This document shows, one piece after another, positions 1 to 6,773 of a stretch of DNA of 11,777 nucleotides. Numbering within the stretch: position 1 is the first letter of the stretch; every line of letters begins with the position of its first letter. Source of the stretch: Nitrospira sp. (lineage in GTDB: Bacteria > Nitrospirota > Nitrospiria > Nitrospirales > Nitrospiraceae); the NCBI GenBank assembly GCA_015904055.1, contig JABMDE010000025.1, forward strand, positions 6,336 to 18,112, read 5' to 3'. The notes under the pieces were generated by a model. That model was not told the DNA's origin. It saw only the letters and a program-made list of their open reading frames with translations, and made no database searches. The translations under genes and the position numbers were made by a program.

Positions 1-8
1 GGTAAGGC

Positions 9-1331
9 GTGAAAAGTAAGGTCAGCGGACAGGATAGGAGGGTGCAAAGGAGACGTTGCGTAATGGCGTGTTCCCTCCTGTCACTCGTCGGTCTGAGCGC
101 TCTGTATCACGGGCAGGCAATCGCTCAACAGGCGGAGGGGCAGGTACGGCCTGATTGGGTTGAGGAAATCGAAAACGTGTTTATCCGCTCGGAGGATTGC
201 AAACAGTGCCATGAGCGGCACTATGAAGAGTGGAAAGGGGCCAGGGAGCAAACGACGGATTTGAAAACGTTCGGACGGGTCGATGCGGCGCTGCTGCACG
301 GCAGTTCGCTGGAATCGCCGATCTTCAAAACCGTGTTGGGTCTCTGGGCACAGACGAACCCGACTGTGGAGGAGCGGAGCCGCTGTCTGTCGTGCCACGC
401 ACCGGCGATGACTGTCTTTCCTCAACATGCCGGAACATTGATGCAACAGATCTTGGCGGGCACACCCCAAGTGGAAGGGATCGGGTGTGCGTCGTGCCAT
501 TTGATCCATGATGTGGAACGTGGATCGGCTGCTCCGCCTACGTTCAAAGTACAGCCGGGGTCTGTTCTCTACGGACCATACGCCGACCCGGAAGAAAATC
601 TGGTGCACCAAGCCAAGCGGGCGAGCTTGTTCCGCGAGGCCTCCTTTTGTGCCTCGTGCCATTTCGATAAAGTAAAAGACGTGACGCAGAAGGATCTGCC
701 GGGAGAAATTCTTCAGGGCACGATCTGTCAGGACTGCCATATGGAACCGTCGACCGGCAGCTCGACGTCAAGGCGTGGAGCTATGACCAGACCTATCGGC
801 CGCCATTGGTTTCGCGGCGTGGTCGGCGCCGGCACCATGTTGAAAAATCGTAATCTTCAAGCTGAATGGGCGCCACGTATCGATCTCGATGTGAAACGAA
901 CGGGCGGTACTGTTGAGGGGACTGCGCTTGTGAAGATCGGGAGTCTCCCGCACAGTTTTCCCGACGGCGATCCGGTGCTGAAGCAGTTCTTTCTGACGAT
1001 CACCGCGAAGGATGCCGTCGGCAAGGTGTTGGCTGAAGAGACGAAGCGATTTGGATTGCCCTACGACAAAATTCTTCGTGGTCCGATTCCTGATCCGTTC
1101 ATCAAGGGGGGGCATACCAGAAAAGTTCCATTTACCCTGGCGCTGTCGGTCGGGACGGCGGCGACGGTGGAAGCGGTGCTCACCTATGCCCTGATCCCGA
1201 CTCCCGCCACGACGTTGATGGATAACTATCTTGCGACATTGAAGAGCGAGAAAGAGCGGGACGAGGCGAAGCAGATCGTTCACGAGTACACACAGCCGCG
1301 CATGCTGACCTATCGTGTGAAGACGCTGTAA
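9..1331 (+). CDS. Exported pentaheme cytochrome c (cytochrome c554-like family)
   Basis: Predicted periplasmic electron-transfer protein of 440 aa. The N-terminus is arginine-rich followed by a hydrophobic stretch, and a signal-peptidase site is likely after the AIA at residues 37-39. Five CXXCH heme sites are visible: CKQCH 64-68, CLSCH 126-130, CASCH 160-164, CASCH 214-218 and CQDCH 240-244. Residues from about 290 to the end lack heme sites and look like a beta-rich domain. They contain the PHSFPDG motif (His315), resembling the GHxxPTG motif of many multiheme cytochromes, whose His may serve as a heme ligand (inference). The start is uncertain. The GTG at 9 gives the positively charged n-region expected of a signal peptide. 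The ATG at 63 has a better ribosome site (AAAGGAG at 46-52) but leaves almost no charged n-region. The gene is followed 7 nt later by a paralogue with the same heme layout, so the two are probably co-transcribed. Redox partner and substrate cannot be told from sequence. Confidence 0.85.
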   Translation: MKSKVSGQDRRVQRRRCVMACSLLSLVGLSALYHGQAIAQQAEGQVRPDWVEEIENVFIRSEDCKQCHERHYEEWKGAREQTTDLKTFGRVDAALLHGSSLESPIFKTVLGLWAQTNPTVEERSRCLSCHAPAMTVFPQHAGTLMQQILAGTPQVEGIGCASCHLIHDVERGSAAPPTFKVQPGSVLYGPYADPEENLVHQAKRASLFREASFCASCHFDKVKDVTQKDLPGEILQGTICQDCHMEPSTGSSTSRRGAMTRPIGRHWFRGVVGAGTMLKNRNLQAEWAPRIDLDVKRTGGTVEGTALVKIGSLPHSFPDGDPVLKQFFLTITAKDAVGKVLAEETKRFGLPYDKILRGPIPDPFIKGGHTRKVPFTLALSVGTAATVEAVLTYALIPTPATTLMDNYLATLKSEKERDEAKQIVHEYTQPRMLTYRVKTL

Positions 1332-1338
1332 GGCAAGA

Positions 1339-2754
1339 ATGGACAACAGGCTGCGATCCAATTGCAGAATGGTGGGGTTTGCTGTAGCGGCTGTAATCAC
1401 AGGCTTGATCTCTGTGCTTGGAGGGGGAGCTTCGGAAGCGCTGGCCCAGGATGCCAAGGGTCAAGCGCTCATTGAAAAGGCCTTTCCTCATTCCAATAAG
1501 TGCAAGCGTTGCCACGAGCGGGTTTTTGAAGAATGGGAAACCTCGCCGTTGTCGAAGTCCATCCATTCTCCGGCGTTCCGCGCGTCGCTCGATGCCTATC
1601 TCAACTCGCCGGGTGGTAAAGACAAAGCGCTCTGTTTCCGGTGCCATGCGCCGCATGTACGCGAGTTCTCCGATCAGGCGCAGCTGTTCATCGACCAGGC
1701 GAAGTCCGGTGATCCCTCTTTGGACGGTGTCGCCTGTGCGCAGTGTCATTTGATCAAGCAGGTGGATCGCGCCAAACATCCGCCGGATCCGAAATATGAA
1801 CTCGGCAGCAAGACGCTCTACGGCCCCTACAAAGATTTCGTCCAGAATCTCGCGCACCAATCGATGGAATTGGGGCTCTTTCAAAAATCCGATCTCTGTC
1901 TGAACTGTCACCAGTCGGTGCCGTCGGCGGCCAATCTCGGCAAGGCCAATGATTTGCTCGGCAAACTCGGCAGCAAGACGCTCTACGGGCCCTACAAGGA
2001 TTTTGTCCAGAATCTCGCGCACCAATCGATGGAATTGGGGCTCTTTCAAAAATCCGATCTCTGTCTGAACTGCCACCAGTCGGTACCGTCGGCGGCCAAT
2101 CTCGGCAAGGCCAACGATTTACTCGGCCATTGGGACCAGAGCCAGGCGGTCAAGTCCGGGAAGGAATGCCAACATTGCCACATGCCCGAACAGGTCGGAG
2201 AGTCGGCGAACGGGGAGAAGAAGCGGAAAGTCGCCAACCACACGTTTCCAGGCCGTCTCGGTAAGCTCCGCCAGGAGGCGACGAAGCTGGATGTGCAGAC
2301 GAAGATTGAGGGCGACAAGACGACCGTGACCGTGAAGGTCCAGAGTCTGGTGCCGCACCATTTGCCTGCGACCCATCCGGCATGGGCCACGGTGGTGTTG
2401 GAACTCGATGTGAAAGGGAAGAATCTGAAGACCGTGTTTGCCGATAAGCGGATCTATGGCCGGACCTATGTCGATGCGAAGGGACAGAAAACTATCTTTG
2501 ATTTTGAAGCGGTCAAGGTCGTGGACGATACAGTGTTAAAGCCGGACGAAATGAGAGTTGAAACGTTTTCGTTCCCGACGCCGAAAGACACCAAAACTTT
2601 CGACGTCGAAGTTACTCTCAATTACGGAGCCATTACAGGCCCAGTCCCCTTTCTCCAGCGGGTCGAAGCTGAGTCCTCCCAGGGCTTGCAGGACCCCGTC
2701 TTCCAGCCGATCGAAATCGTCAAGCGGACGGAGAACGTGCCGGTTGGCAAGTAG
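1339..2754 (+). CDS. Exported hexaheme cytochrome c with internal tandem duplication
   Basis: Paralogue of the upstream cytochrome, 471 aa. A signal peptide ends near ALA (residues 34-36). Heme sites are CKRCH 55-59, CFRCH 99-103, CAQCH 133-137, CLNCH 187-191, CLNCH 242-246 and CQHCH 277-281. Shared landmarks with the upstream protein are the CHERxxEEW sequence after the first heme site, CHLI after the third, the YGPY motif before the fourth, and a heme-free C-terminal domain with PHHLP (His340/His341) matching PHSFP. A 55-residue segment containing the YGPY motif and heme site 4 is present twice in tandem and is identical at the protein level, so the ancestral form was probably five-heme. 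The ATG follows AAGG (1330-1333), which overlaps the upstream stop, 5 nt before the start. This indicates an operon, possibly with translational coupling. A role in periplasmic electron transfer is inferred. The specific reaction is unknown. Confidence 0.87.
   Translation: MDNRLRSNCRMVGFAVAAVITGLISVLGGGASEALAQDAKGQALIEKAFPHSNKCKRCHERVFEEWETSPLSKSIHSPAFRASLDAYLNSPGGKDKALCFRCHAPHVREFSDQAQLFIDQAKSGDPSLDGVACAQCHLIKQVDRAKHPPDPKYELGSKTLYGPYKDFVQNLAHQSMELGLFQKSDLCLNCHQSVPSAANLGKANDLLGKLGSKTLYGPYKDFVQNLAHQSMELGLFQKSDLCLNCHQSVPSAANLGKANDLLGHWDQSQAVKSGKECQHCHMPEQVGESANGEKKRKVANHTFPGRLGKLRQEATKLDVQTKIEGDKTTVTVKVQSLVPHHLPATHPAWATVVLELDVKGKNLKTVFADKRIYGRTYVDAKGQKTIFDFEAVKVVDDTVLKPDEMRVETFSFPTPKDTKTFDVEVTLNYGAITGPVPFLQRVEAESSQGLQDPVFQPIEIVKRTENVPVGK
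1801..2127 (+). repeat. 165-bp in-frame tandem duplication inside cytochrome gene
   Basis: Copy 1 spans 1801-1962 and copy 2 spans 1966-2127, with a period of 165 bp (55 codons). Comparing the 162 aligned bases by eye gives seven substitutions: GGC/GGG, AAA/AAG, TTC/TTT, TGT/TGC, GTG/GTA, AAT/AAC and TTG/TTA. All are at third codon positions and all are synonymous. Each copy carries one complete CLNCH heme site plus the YGPY motif, so the duplication adds a whole heme module without breaking the frame. Confidence 0.95.
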
Positions 2755-2793
2755 CCGGGAGGCGTGAAAGGCAAGACGAAAAATCTCATGGAT

Positions 2794-2821
2794 TTGAATC
2801 TGTTTGGCGCTGAGGTATACT
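2794..2821 (+). promoter_or_regulatory. Sigma70-like promoter of the toxin-antitoxin pair
   Basis: TTGAAT (2794-2799) and TATACT (2816-2821) are separated by 16 bp. Transcription would begin around 2828, which is essentially the antitoxin ATG, so the message may be leaderless or nearly so. Upstream, 2755-2793 shows no convincing terminator for the cytochrome genes. Confidence 0.5.
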
Positions 2822-2827
2822 GAGCCC

Positions 2828-3046
2828 ATGTCCTTTAATCTCCCACTTAAAGACATGAGCCTCCACGAGAAACTTGCTGCGATGGAGTCTCTGTGGGAAG
2901 ACATTGCCCGCACTCCGGAAGCCTTCGAGTCCCCTGCCTGGCACAAAGATATCCTTGATGAGCGACGCCAACGAGTTGCCGAGGGGCAGTCTCAATTCGT
3001 CGATTGGGAGACTGCCAAAGCGGACATCCGAAACAAGGTCTCGTGA
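2828..3046 (+). CDS. Antitoxin, addiction module component family
   Basis: Small acidic protein of 72 aa starting MSFNLPLKDMSLHEKLAAME. It matches the pattern of the 'putative addiction module component' family (PF09720/TIGR02574): an N-terminal helix of the type LxxxEKLxxMExLWEDI, a middle PAWHxxxLxER motif and a C-terminal DWExAKxxI segment. Such proteins bind and neutralise RelE/ParE-type toxins and usually repress their own promoter together with the toxin. The ATG at 2828 was chosen over an in-frame TTG at 2804 because the family N-terminus fits, and because 2804 lies upstream of the predicted -10 element. No strong Shine-Dalgarno is present (GAGG at 2812-2815 is 12 nt away), consistent with leaderless initiation. 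The stop codon overlaps the toxin start in a GTGA arrangement. Confidence 0.85.
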   Translation: MSFNLPLKDMSLHEKLAAMESLWEDIARTPEAFESPAWHKDILDERRQRVAEGQSQFVDWETAKADIRNKVS

Positions 3047-3336
3047 AAATCAAGATCCTGGACGAAGCCCAGGATGACCTCATCCAAGGCTTTCGCTTCT
3101 ATGAAGGTCGTGAAGCCGGACTTGGGGCCTACTTCTTAGACTGCTTGTTTTCAGATATCGATTCTCTTCTCGTGTACGGCGGAATCCATCAAGTCATCTA
3201 TGGTTATTGCCGTTGTCTCTCCAAGCGCTTCCCCTTCGCCATTTACTACAGCATGGAAGAGAGCATCGTGTCTGTGCATGCCGTATTGGATTGTCGTAGG
3301 AGTCCATTGTGGATCAGGAAACGATTAAACGATTGA
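3043..3336 (+). CDS. RelE/ParE-family toxin
   Basis: A 97-aa protein starting at a GTG that overlaps the antitoxin stop by 4 nt, a typical translational-coupling arrangement. The N-terminus MKIKILDEAQDDLIQGFRFY fits the first strand and helices of the RelE/ParE fold (xAxxDLxxAxxxYE). The C-terminal half has KRFPFAIYYSMEE, then an IVSVHAVLDCRRSP strand and a final WIRKRL, matching the (R)FPyxvyYxxxxxxixVlaVlhxxRxPxxW pattern of the family. RelE members cleave ribosome-bound mRNA and ParE members poison gyrase. Which activity applies here cannot be decided from sequence. The protein is full length with no visible damage. The preceding antitoxin family usually pairs with exactly this type of toxin. 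Confidence 0.85.
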   Translation: MKIKILDEAQDDLIQGFRFYEGREAGLGAYFLDCLFSDIDSLLVYGGIHQVIYGYCRCLSKRFPFAIYYSMEESIVSVHAVLDCRRSPLWIRKRLND

Positions 3337-3573
3337 ACTTGCCCCCAGTGTCACCACACTGTCCTTTAAGCCAGCTCGCTTTTGATCAAAAAACGACACA
3401 CTTTGGGCTGGCGTGGACAGGGACTCTTAGCGGCGTTTGATGAATACAGTGTTGGGAGCACTTGGGAAGTATATGGACAAGACTTTCACCGTGAACTCCT
3501 TGATCTTATAAAGGGAATCAGTCGCGATGTCATGGAGGGACTACTGGTTTGCTGGTGGCATGCTGGTAATTCG
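3337..3573. other. Convergent intergenic region with small inverted repeats
   Basis: This 237-nt gap lies between the toxin gene and the end of the leftward MarR gene. It contains CAGTGT-CACC-ACACTG (3346-3361), a 6-bp stem with a 4-nt loop just after the toxin stop. It also contains the perfect 12-bp palindrome TTTTGATCAAAA (3380-3391) and a GCCAGC/GCTGGC pair (3370-3375, 3407-3412). None is followed by a proper T-run, so a terminator is possible but weakly supported. I see no recognisable gene here. Confidence 0.3.
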
Positions 3574-4044
3574 TTAGCTGACGTCCAGCCTCGTGAGATT
3601 ACTCATTGCGCTACGGAGTTCAACGGCAGCGTCCTTCCCGACTGCCTCCTCATACTCCTGCTGTGCTTTAAGCCAATACTTCTTCGAGTCGGCCAACTTC
3701 CTGGCGCCTTTTGCGGTAAGGATAACGCGACGTGTTCGTCCGTCCTCCGCATCTGGCTGCAATGCAACCCATCCTCTCCGCAACAGGGGTCTGAGGTTAT
3801 GGCCGAGAGTTGAACGATCCATGACTAAATACTCTGACAGCTCGTTCATGGTGGGAGGGAGAGATTGGATAAGGGACAGTTGGCCGAGTAATGACAACTG
3901 TGTGGTCTTTAGCCCGCTTGCTTTGAGATGCGCGTCATAGAAATTGGACACACGACGAGCAGCTTTCCGCAATGCGGCGCAGTAACACGGGGATTGCGCT
4001 ACATCGGAACGGGCCTCACGGTCGTTCTGCGCCAGAGATTTCAA
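3574..4044 (-). CDS. MarR-family transcriptional regulator
   Basis: A 156-aa winged helix-turn-helix regulator. The N-terminal dimerisation helices include PCYCAALRKAARRV, with Cys20 and Cys22, and a FYDAHLKASGL segment. The DNA-binding core follows: TTQLSLLGQL, then TMNELSEYLVMDRSTLGHNL (helix-turn-helix), then the wing DAEDGRTRRVILT with the Asp-x-Arg pattern typical of MarR, and a C-terminal helix. The start is a TTG at 4044. It is supported by a G-rich ribosome site (AGAGGGGGG, 4063-4055) about 10 nt upstream and by the absence of an alternative ATG nearby. The gene is divergent from the exporter operon, and a 32-bp near-palindrome lies at that operon's predicted transcription start. I infer that it represses the operon and is released by a hydrophobic or phenolic ligand, as is usual in this family. 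The cysteines could make it redox-responsive, but many relatives carry similar residues. Confidence 0.88.
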   Translation of the reverse strand: MKSLAQNDREARSDVAQSPCYCAALRKAARRVSNFYDAHLKASGLKTTQLSLLGQLSLIQSLPPTMNELSEYLVMDRSTLGHNLRPLLRRGWVALQPDAEDGRTRRVILTAKGARKLADSKKYWLKAQQEYEEAVGKDAAVELRSAMSNLTRLDVS

Positions 4045-4074
4045 GATTCAACAGCCCCCCTCTTGATTGAAATG

Positions 4075-4102
4075 ATTATATAAAGTCTTTGGCTATTTGC
4101 AA
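4075..4102 (-). promoter_or_regulatory. Promoter of the MarR gene
   Basis: On the minus strand, TTGCAA (4102-4097) and a consensus TATAAT (4080-4075) are 16 bp apart. Transcription would start near 4068, giving a leader of about 24 nt before the TTG start. Its -35 element is only 6 bp from the -35 element of the divergent exporter promoter. Confidence 0.6.
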
Positions 4103-4108
4103 AGGGGG

Positions 4109-4137
4109 TTGACATGCGGTGTGATGCGAAGTATATA
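4109..4137 (+). promoter_or_regulatory. Strong sigma70-type promoter of the exporter operon
   Basis: A consensus TTGACA (4109-4114) is followed after 17 bp by TATATA (4132-4137). Spacing is ideal and both boxes are close to consensus. The expected start site is near 4144, inside the first palindrome of the operator. Confidence 0.7.
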
Positions 4138-4138
4138 G

Positions 4139-4170
4139 GGGCATATGCCCATATATGTGGGTATATGCCC
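4139..4170. promoter_or_regulatory. Double-palindrome operator, likely MarR binding site
   Basis: Two 12-bp sites, GGGCATATGCCC (4139-4150, a perfect palindrome) and GGGTATATGCCC (4159-4170, one mismatched pair), begin exactly 20 bp apart, about two helical turns. The whole 32-bp block is itself a near-palindrome (28 of 32 positions symmetric). It starts directly after the -10 box and covers the predicted start site, so bound protein would block initiation. Assignment to the neighbouring MarR protein is inferred from position. Confidence 0.65.
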
Positions 4171-4356
4171 TAATGTACGGGTGGTGAATCGAAGGTGTGC
4201 AGGTGAGTTAGTGGCTGTGGATAGCTTGGGCAGTCGTACGACTTGAAGCTGGTGAAGATTGGGCGGTTAGCAATTCTGGGGCGACGGGATGTGTTTCTGG
4301 GACGTAGAACTTTATTTAGTCATATAGGTGTAGCTACATGTTAATGGAGAATTCAT
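4171..4356 (+). other. Long 5' leader of the exporter operon
   Basis: If transcription starts near 4144, the leader is about 213 nt. It holds two further perfect palindromes, AGTCGTACGACT (4232-4243) and TGTAGCTACA (4329-4338), and the ribosome site GGAG (4346-4349) 7 nt before the exporter ATG. I see no recognisable riboswitch and no convincing second promoter. Confidence 0.35.
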
Positions 4357-6768
4357 ATGGAGCATTCGATGGGAAGGGACAAAGCTGCGAGATTTTTTCG
4401 TTGGGTAACTGAGTACCCAAAAGCGTTATTAGGTATGGGGATACTGCTGATGCTCAGCGCAGCAGCCTTTATTCCTGGCCTGGTCAAGGATACCTCTTCG
4501 GATTCGTTTATCGCCAAAGACAATCCGGCCCGTGTCTACCGAGACCACGTGAAACAGGTATTTGGTTTGTCTGATCCCTTCGTGATTGCGGTGATCAATC
4601 ATGGTCCGACTGGAGTGTTTAACCCTGAGACCTTGCAGCTAGTTCAATGGTTGACAGACCGGGTTAAGACAATTCCAAACGTCGATCCTGATGGAGTTGT
4701 CAGTCTGGCGACAGAGAACAACATCGTCGGCACGGATGATGGCATGCAAGTCAGTCCATTTTTTGAGCCACCACCTGCCACGCAGGCACAAGCCAATGCC
4801 ATCCGTACGGCGATTGCCGATTTTCCGCTGTATCAGGGCAGTCTGGCGGCGCGGGATTCAACGGCCACGTTGATCGTCGCAGAGATCCTCGATGAGATGA
4901 AAAACGAAACGACCTACAACGCGTTCATGGCATTGGTTAAAGAAGCGCCGCAGCTATCCGGCGTGGAACTGCACGTTGCAGGCGAGGGGGCAATCTCGAG
5001 CTACCTCTACAACTACATCGATCGAGACGCCACGCGGCTCAATCCCATCGTGGCCATTGTTATTACGCTGGTGCTGTTTATTGCGTTTCGCACCGTGCGG
5101 GGGATGCTGTTGCCAAATTTGGTGGTGCTGGCGACGGTCGCGGTCGCCTTCGGGACGATGGCGGCGAGCGGCGTCAAATTTTACGTGATCACCAATGGAC
5201 TCGCCTCCATTCTCATTGGAATGGCGGTGGCAGAACCCATACACATTCTCACTCATTATTACGAGATCGGCCGGGCCCACCCCGATCTCAGCCACCGGGA
5301 AATCATTGTGCGCACCATGACCGAGACCTGGAAGCCACTTGCCAATACCATTCTCACCACAGTCGTGGGATTTGTTTCTCTCTATGCGTCCGGGGGCATG
5401 CCGCCGATGCAGTATTTTGGTTTGTTTGCCGCGATTGGGGTCATGACCGCCTGGCTGTATGGGATGGTGTTCATTCCTGCGGCCCTGATGCTAGTGAAAT
5501 TCAAGCCTTCACCGGCGATAAGACGCGAACAAACGACTGATCGCTATGGACGCGCCATGGTGGCGCTGGGAACTTGTTCGATCCGGCATCCCCGGCTCAT
5601 CCTGACCGTGACACTCATGATTATCATCATCGGGGGAATGGGAGCCTCTCGATTGATAATCGATGAGGCATTGATTGAAAACTTCCAGCAGGCCGAACCG
5701 ATCTACTACGCCGACAAGGCCATCAACCAGGTGATGGACGGCACCAATTACCTGGACATCGTCGTAGAAACCCAGACGCATGAGGGACTGTTTAATCCGG
5801 ATTCTCTTCGCCGCATGGAGGCCTTGCAGCGGTTTGTCGAAACCTTGCCGGGTGTCGGCGGTACGACCTCGGTCGTGGATTACATCAAGCAGATGCACCG
5901 TTCGATCAACGAAAACCGTAAGGATGCGTATAGCATTCCCGATAACCGAGACCTGGTCGCCCAACTCTTCCTGCTCTACTCCGCTTCCGGCGATCCCACC
6001 GATTTCGAGGAGGAAATCGACTACGATTACCGCCGCGCCAATATTCGCGCCAGCATCAATACGTCCACGTACACCAATAACCGCATCGTCATTGAGGCGC
6101 TCGAACCGTATCTCGCCACACATTTCAATACCAACGACATGACCGCGCATTTGAGCGGACGGGTCACTGTTAATCACCATTGGCTGAAGACGATTGCCAC
6201 CACACATTTTGTCAGCGAAGGCTTGGCGCTCGTAATTAGCTGGCTGATGGTGGCGTGGCTGTTGCGCTCGTTCGTCGCTGGATTATTCACGCTGGTGCCG
6301 GTGTTCGCCTCCGTCTTGGCGGTGTATGGCGTCATGGGCTTCGGTGGGATCTGGCTCGCGGTCGGCACCTCCATGTTTGCGGCGATTGCCACGGGACTAG
6401 CGATTGATTTTGGCGTCCACACCACTCAACGGATCAGGGAGTTGATGGAGTCCGGTACCGGCACCTTTGAAGAACGCATGGCGCGGTTTTTCCCCTCTAC
6501 AGGCCGGGCGCTGTTCTTCAATTTTGCGGCCATGAGTCTGGGGTTCGGCACCCTCATGACCAGCGTCGTGCCGCCACTGATCCGTTTTGGCGGTTTGGTG
6601 ACGCTCGCCATGGCAGTGAGTTTCCTCGCCAGCATTATGGTCATGCCTGCGATGGCTAAGCTGTTCCGTCCCCGCTTTCTCGGGTTCCCAACTCTTTCTA
6701 AAGAAATGGGTCGAGAAGCATACCTGGAACCGGCATATGTCGTCTCCACTATTGAGGAGAAAAGGTAA
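4357..6768 (+). CDS. RND/MMPL-superfamily exporter, inner membrane
   Basis: An 803-aa transporter made of two similar halves. Estimated membrane segments are about 21-42, 230-249, 252-271, 278-300, 328-346 and 350-382 in the first half. Those of the second half are about 414-435, 622-641, 644-664, 666-690, 718-737 and 742-765. Two large extracytoplasmic loops (about 43-228 and 436-620) are typical of the COG1033/MMPL branch. Family motifs are visible: TTVVGFVSLYASG in the fifth segment and GLAIDFGVHT in the tenth (Asp684). The equivalent first-half motif reads GMAVAEPIH, with Glu293 where Asp is usual. Transport would be driven by the proton gradient. Relatives move lipids, hopanoids or hydrophobic compounds, but the substrate here is unknown. 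GGAG at 4346-4349 fixes the ATG at 4357. The next gene follows after 5 nt and encodes a LolA-like periplasmic protein, pointing to a shared export route. Confidence 0.9.
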   Translation: MEHSMGRDKAARFFRWVTEYPKALLGMGILLMLSAAAFIPGLVKDTSSDSFIAKDNPARVYRDHVKQVFGLSDPFVIAVINHGPTGVFNPETLQLVQWLTDRVKTIPNVDPDGVVSLATENNIVGTDDGMQVSPFFEPPPATQAQANAIRTAIADFPLYQGSLAARDSTATLIVAEILDEMKNETTYNAFMALVKEAPQLSGVELHVAGEGAISSYLYNYIDRDATRLNPIVAIVITLVLFIAFRTVRGMLLPNLVVLATVAVAFGTMAASGVKFYVITNGLASILIGMAVAEPIHILTHYYEIGRAHPDLSHREIIVRTMTETWKPLANTILTTVVGFVSLYASGGMPPMQYFGLFAAIGVMTAWLYGMVFIPAALMLVKFKPSPAIRREQTTDRYGRAMVALGTCSIRHPRLILTVTLMIIIIGGMGASRLIIDEALIENFQQAEPIYYADKAINQVMDGTNYLDIVVETQTHEGLFNPDSLRRMEALQRFVETLPGVGGTTSVVDYIKQMHRSINENRKDAYSIPDNRDLVAQLFLLYSASGDPTDFEEEIDYDYRRANIRASINTSTYTNNRIVIEALEPYLATHFNTNDMTAHLSGRVTVNHHWLKTIATTHFVSEGLALVISWLMVAWLLRSFVAGLFTLVPVFASVLAVYGVMGFGGIWLAVGTSMFAAIATGLAIDFGVHTTQRIRELMESGTGTFEERMARFFPSTGRALFFNFAAMSLGFGTLMTSVVPPLIRFGGLVTLAMAVSFLASIMVMPAMAKLFRPRFLGFPTLSKEMGREAYLEPAYVVSTIEEKR

Positions 6769-6773
6769 TCCCG

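Noticed and set aside
1180..2076. A 298-codon minus-strand open frame across the cytochrome duplication
   Set aside because: It is antisense to the heme-motif-bearing genes, and its internal repeat is just the shadow of the 165-bp duplication.
3382..3813. A 143-codon plus-strand open frame after the toxin gene
   Set aside because: It starts with TTG without a ribosome site, its second half lies antisense to the convincing MarR gene, and the translated sequence resembles no family I know.
4145..4246. A 33-codon upstream open frame (MPIYVGICPN...) beginning inside the operator
   Set aside because: Its ATG comes from the palindrome, there is no ribosome site, and its start coincides with the predicted transcription start. 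A leader peptide cannot be supported.
5509..6207. A 232-codon minus-strand open frame inside the exporter gene
   Set aside because: It is a shadow frame opposite a clearly coding RND protein, with no recognisable motif.
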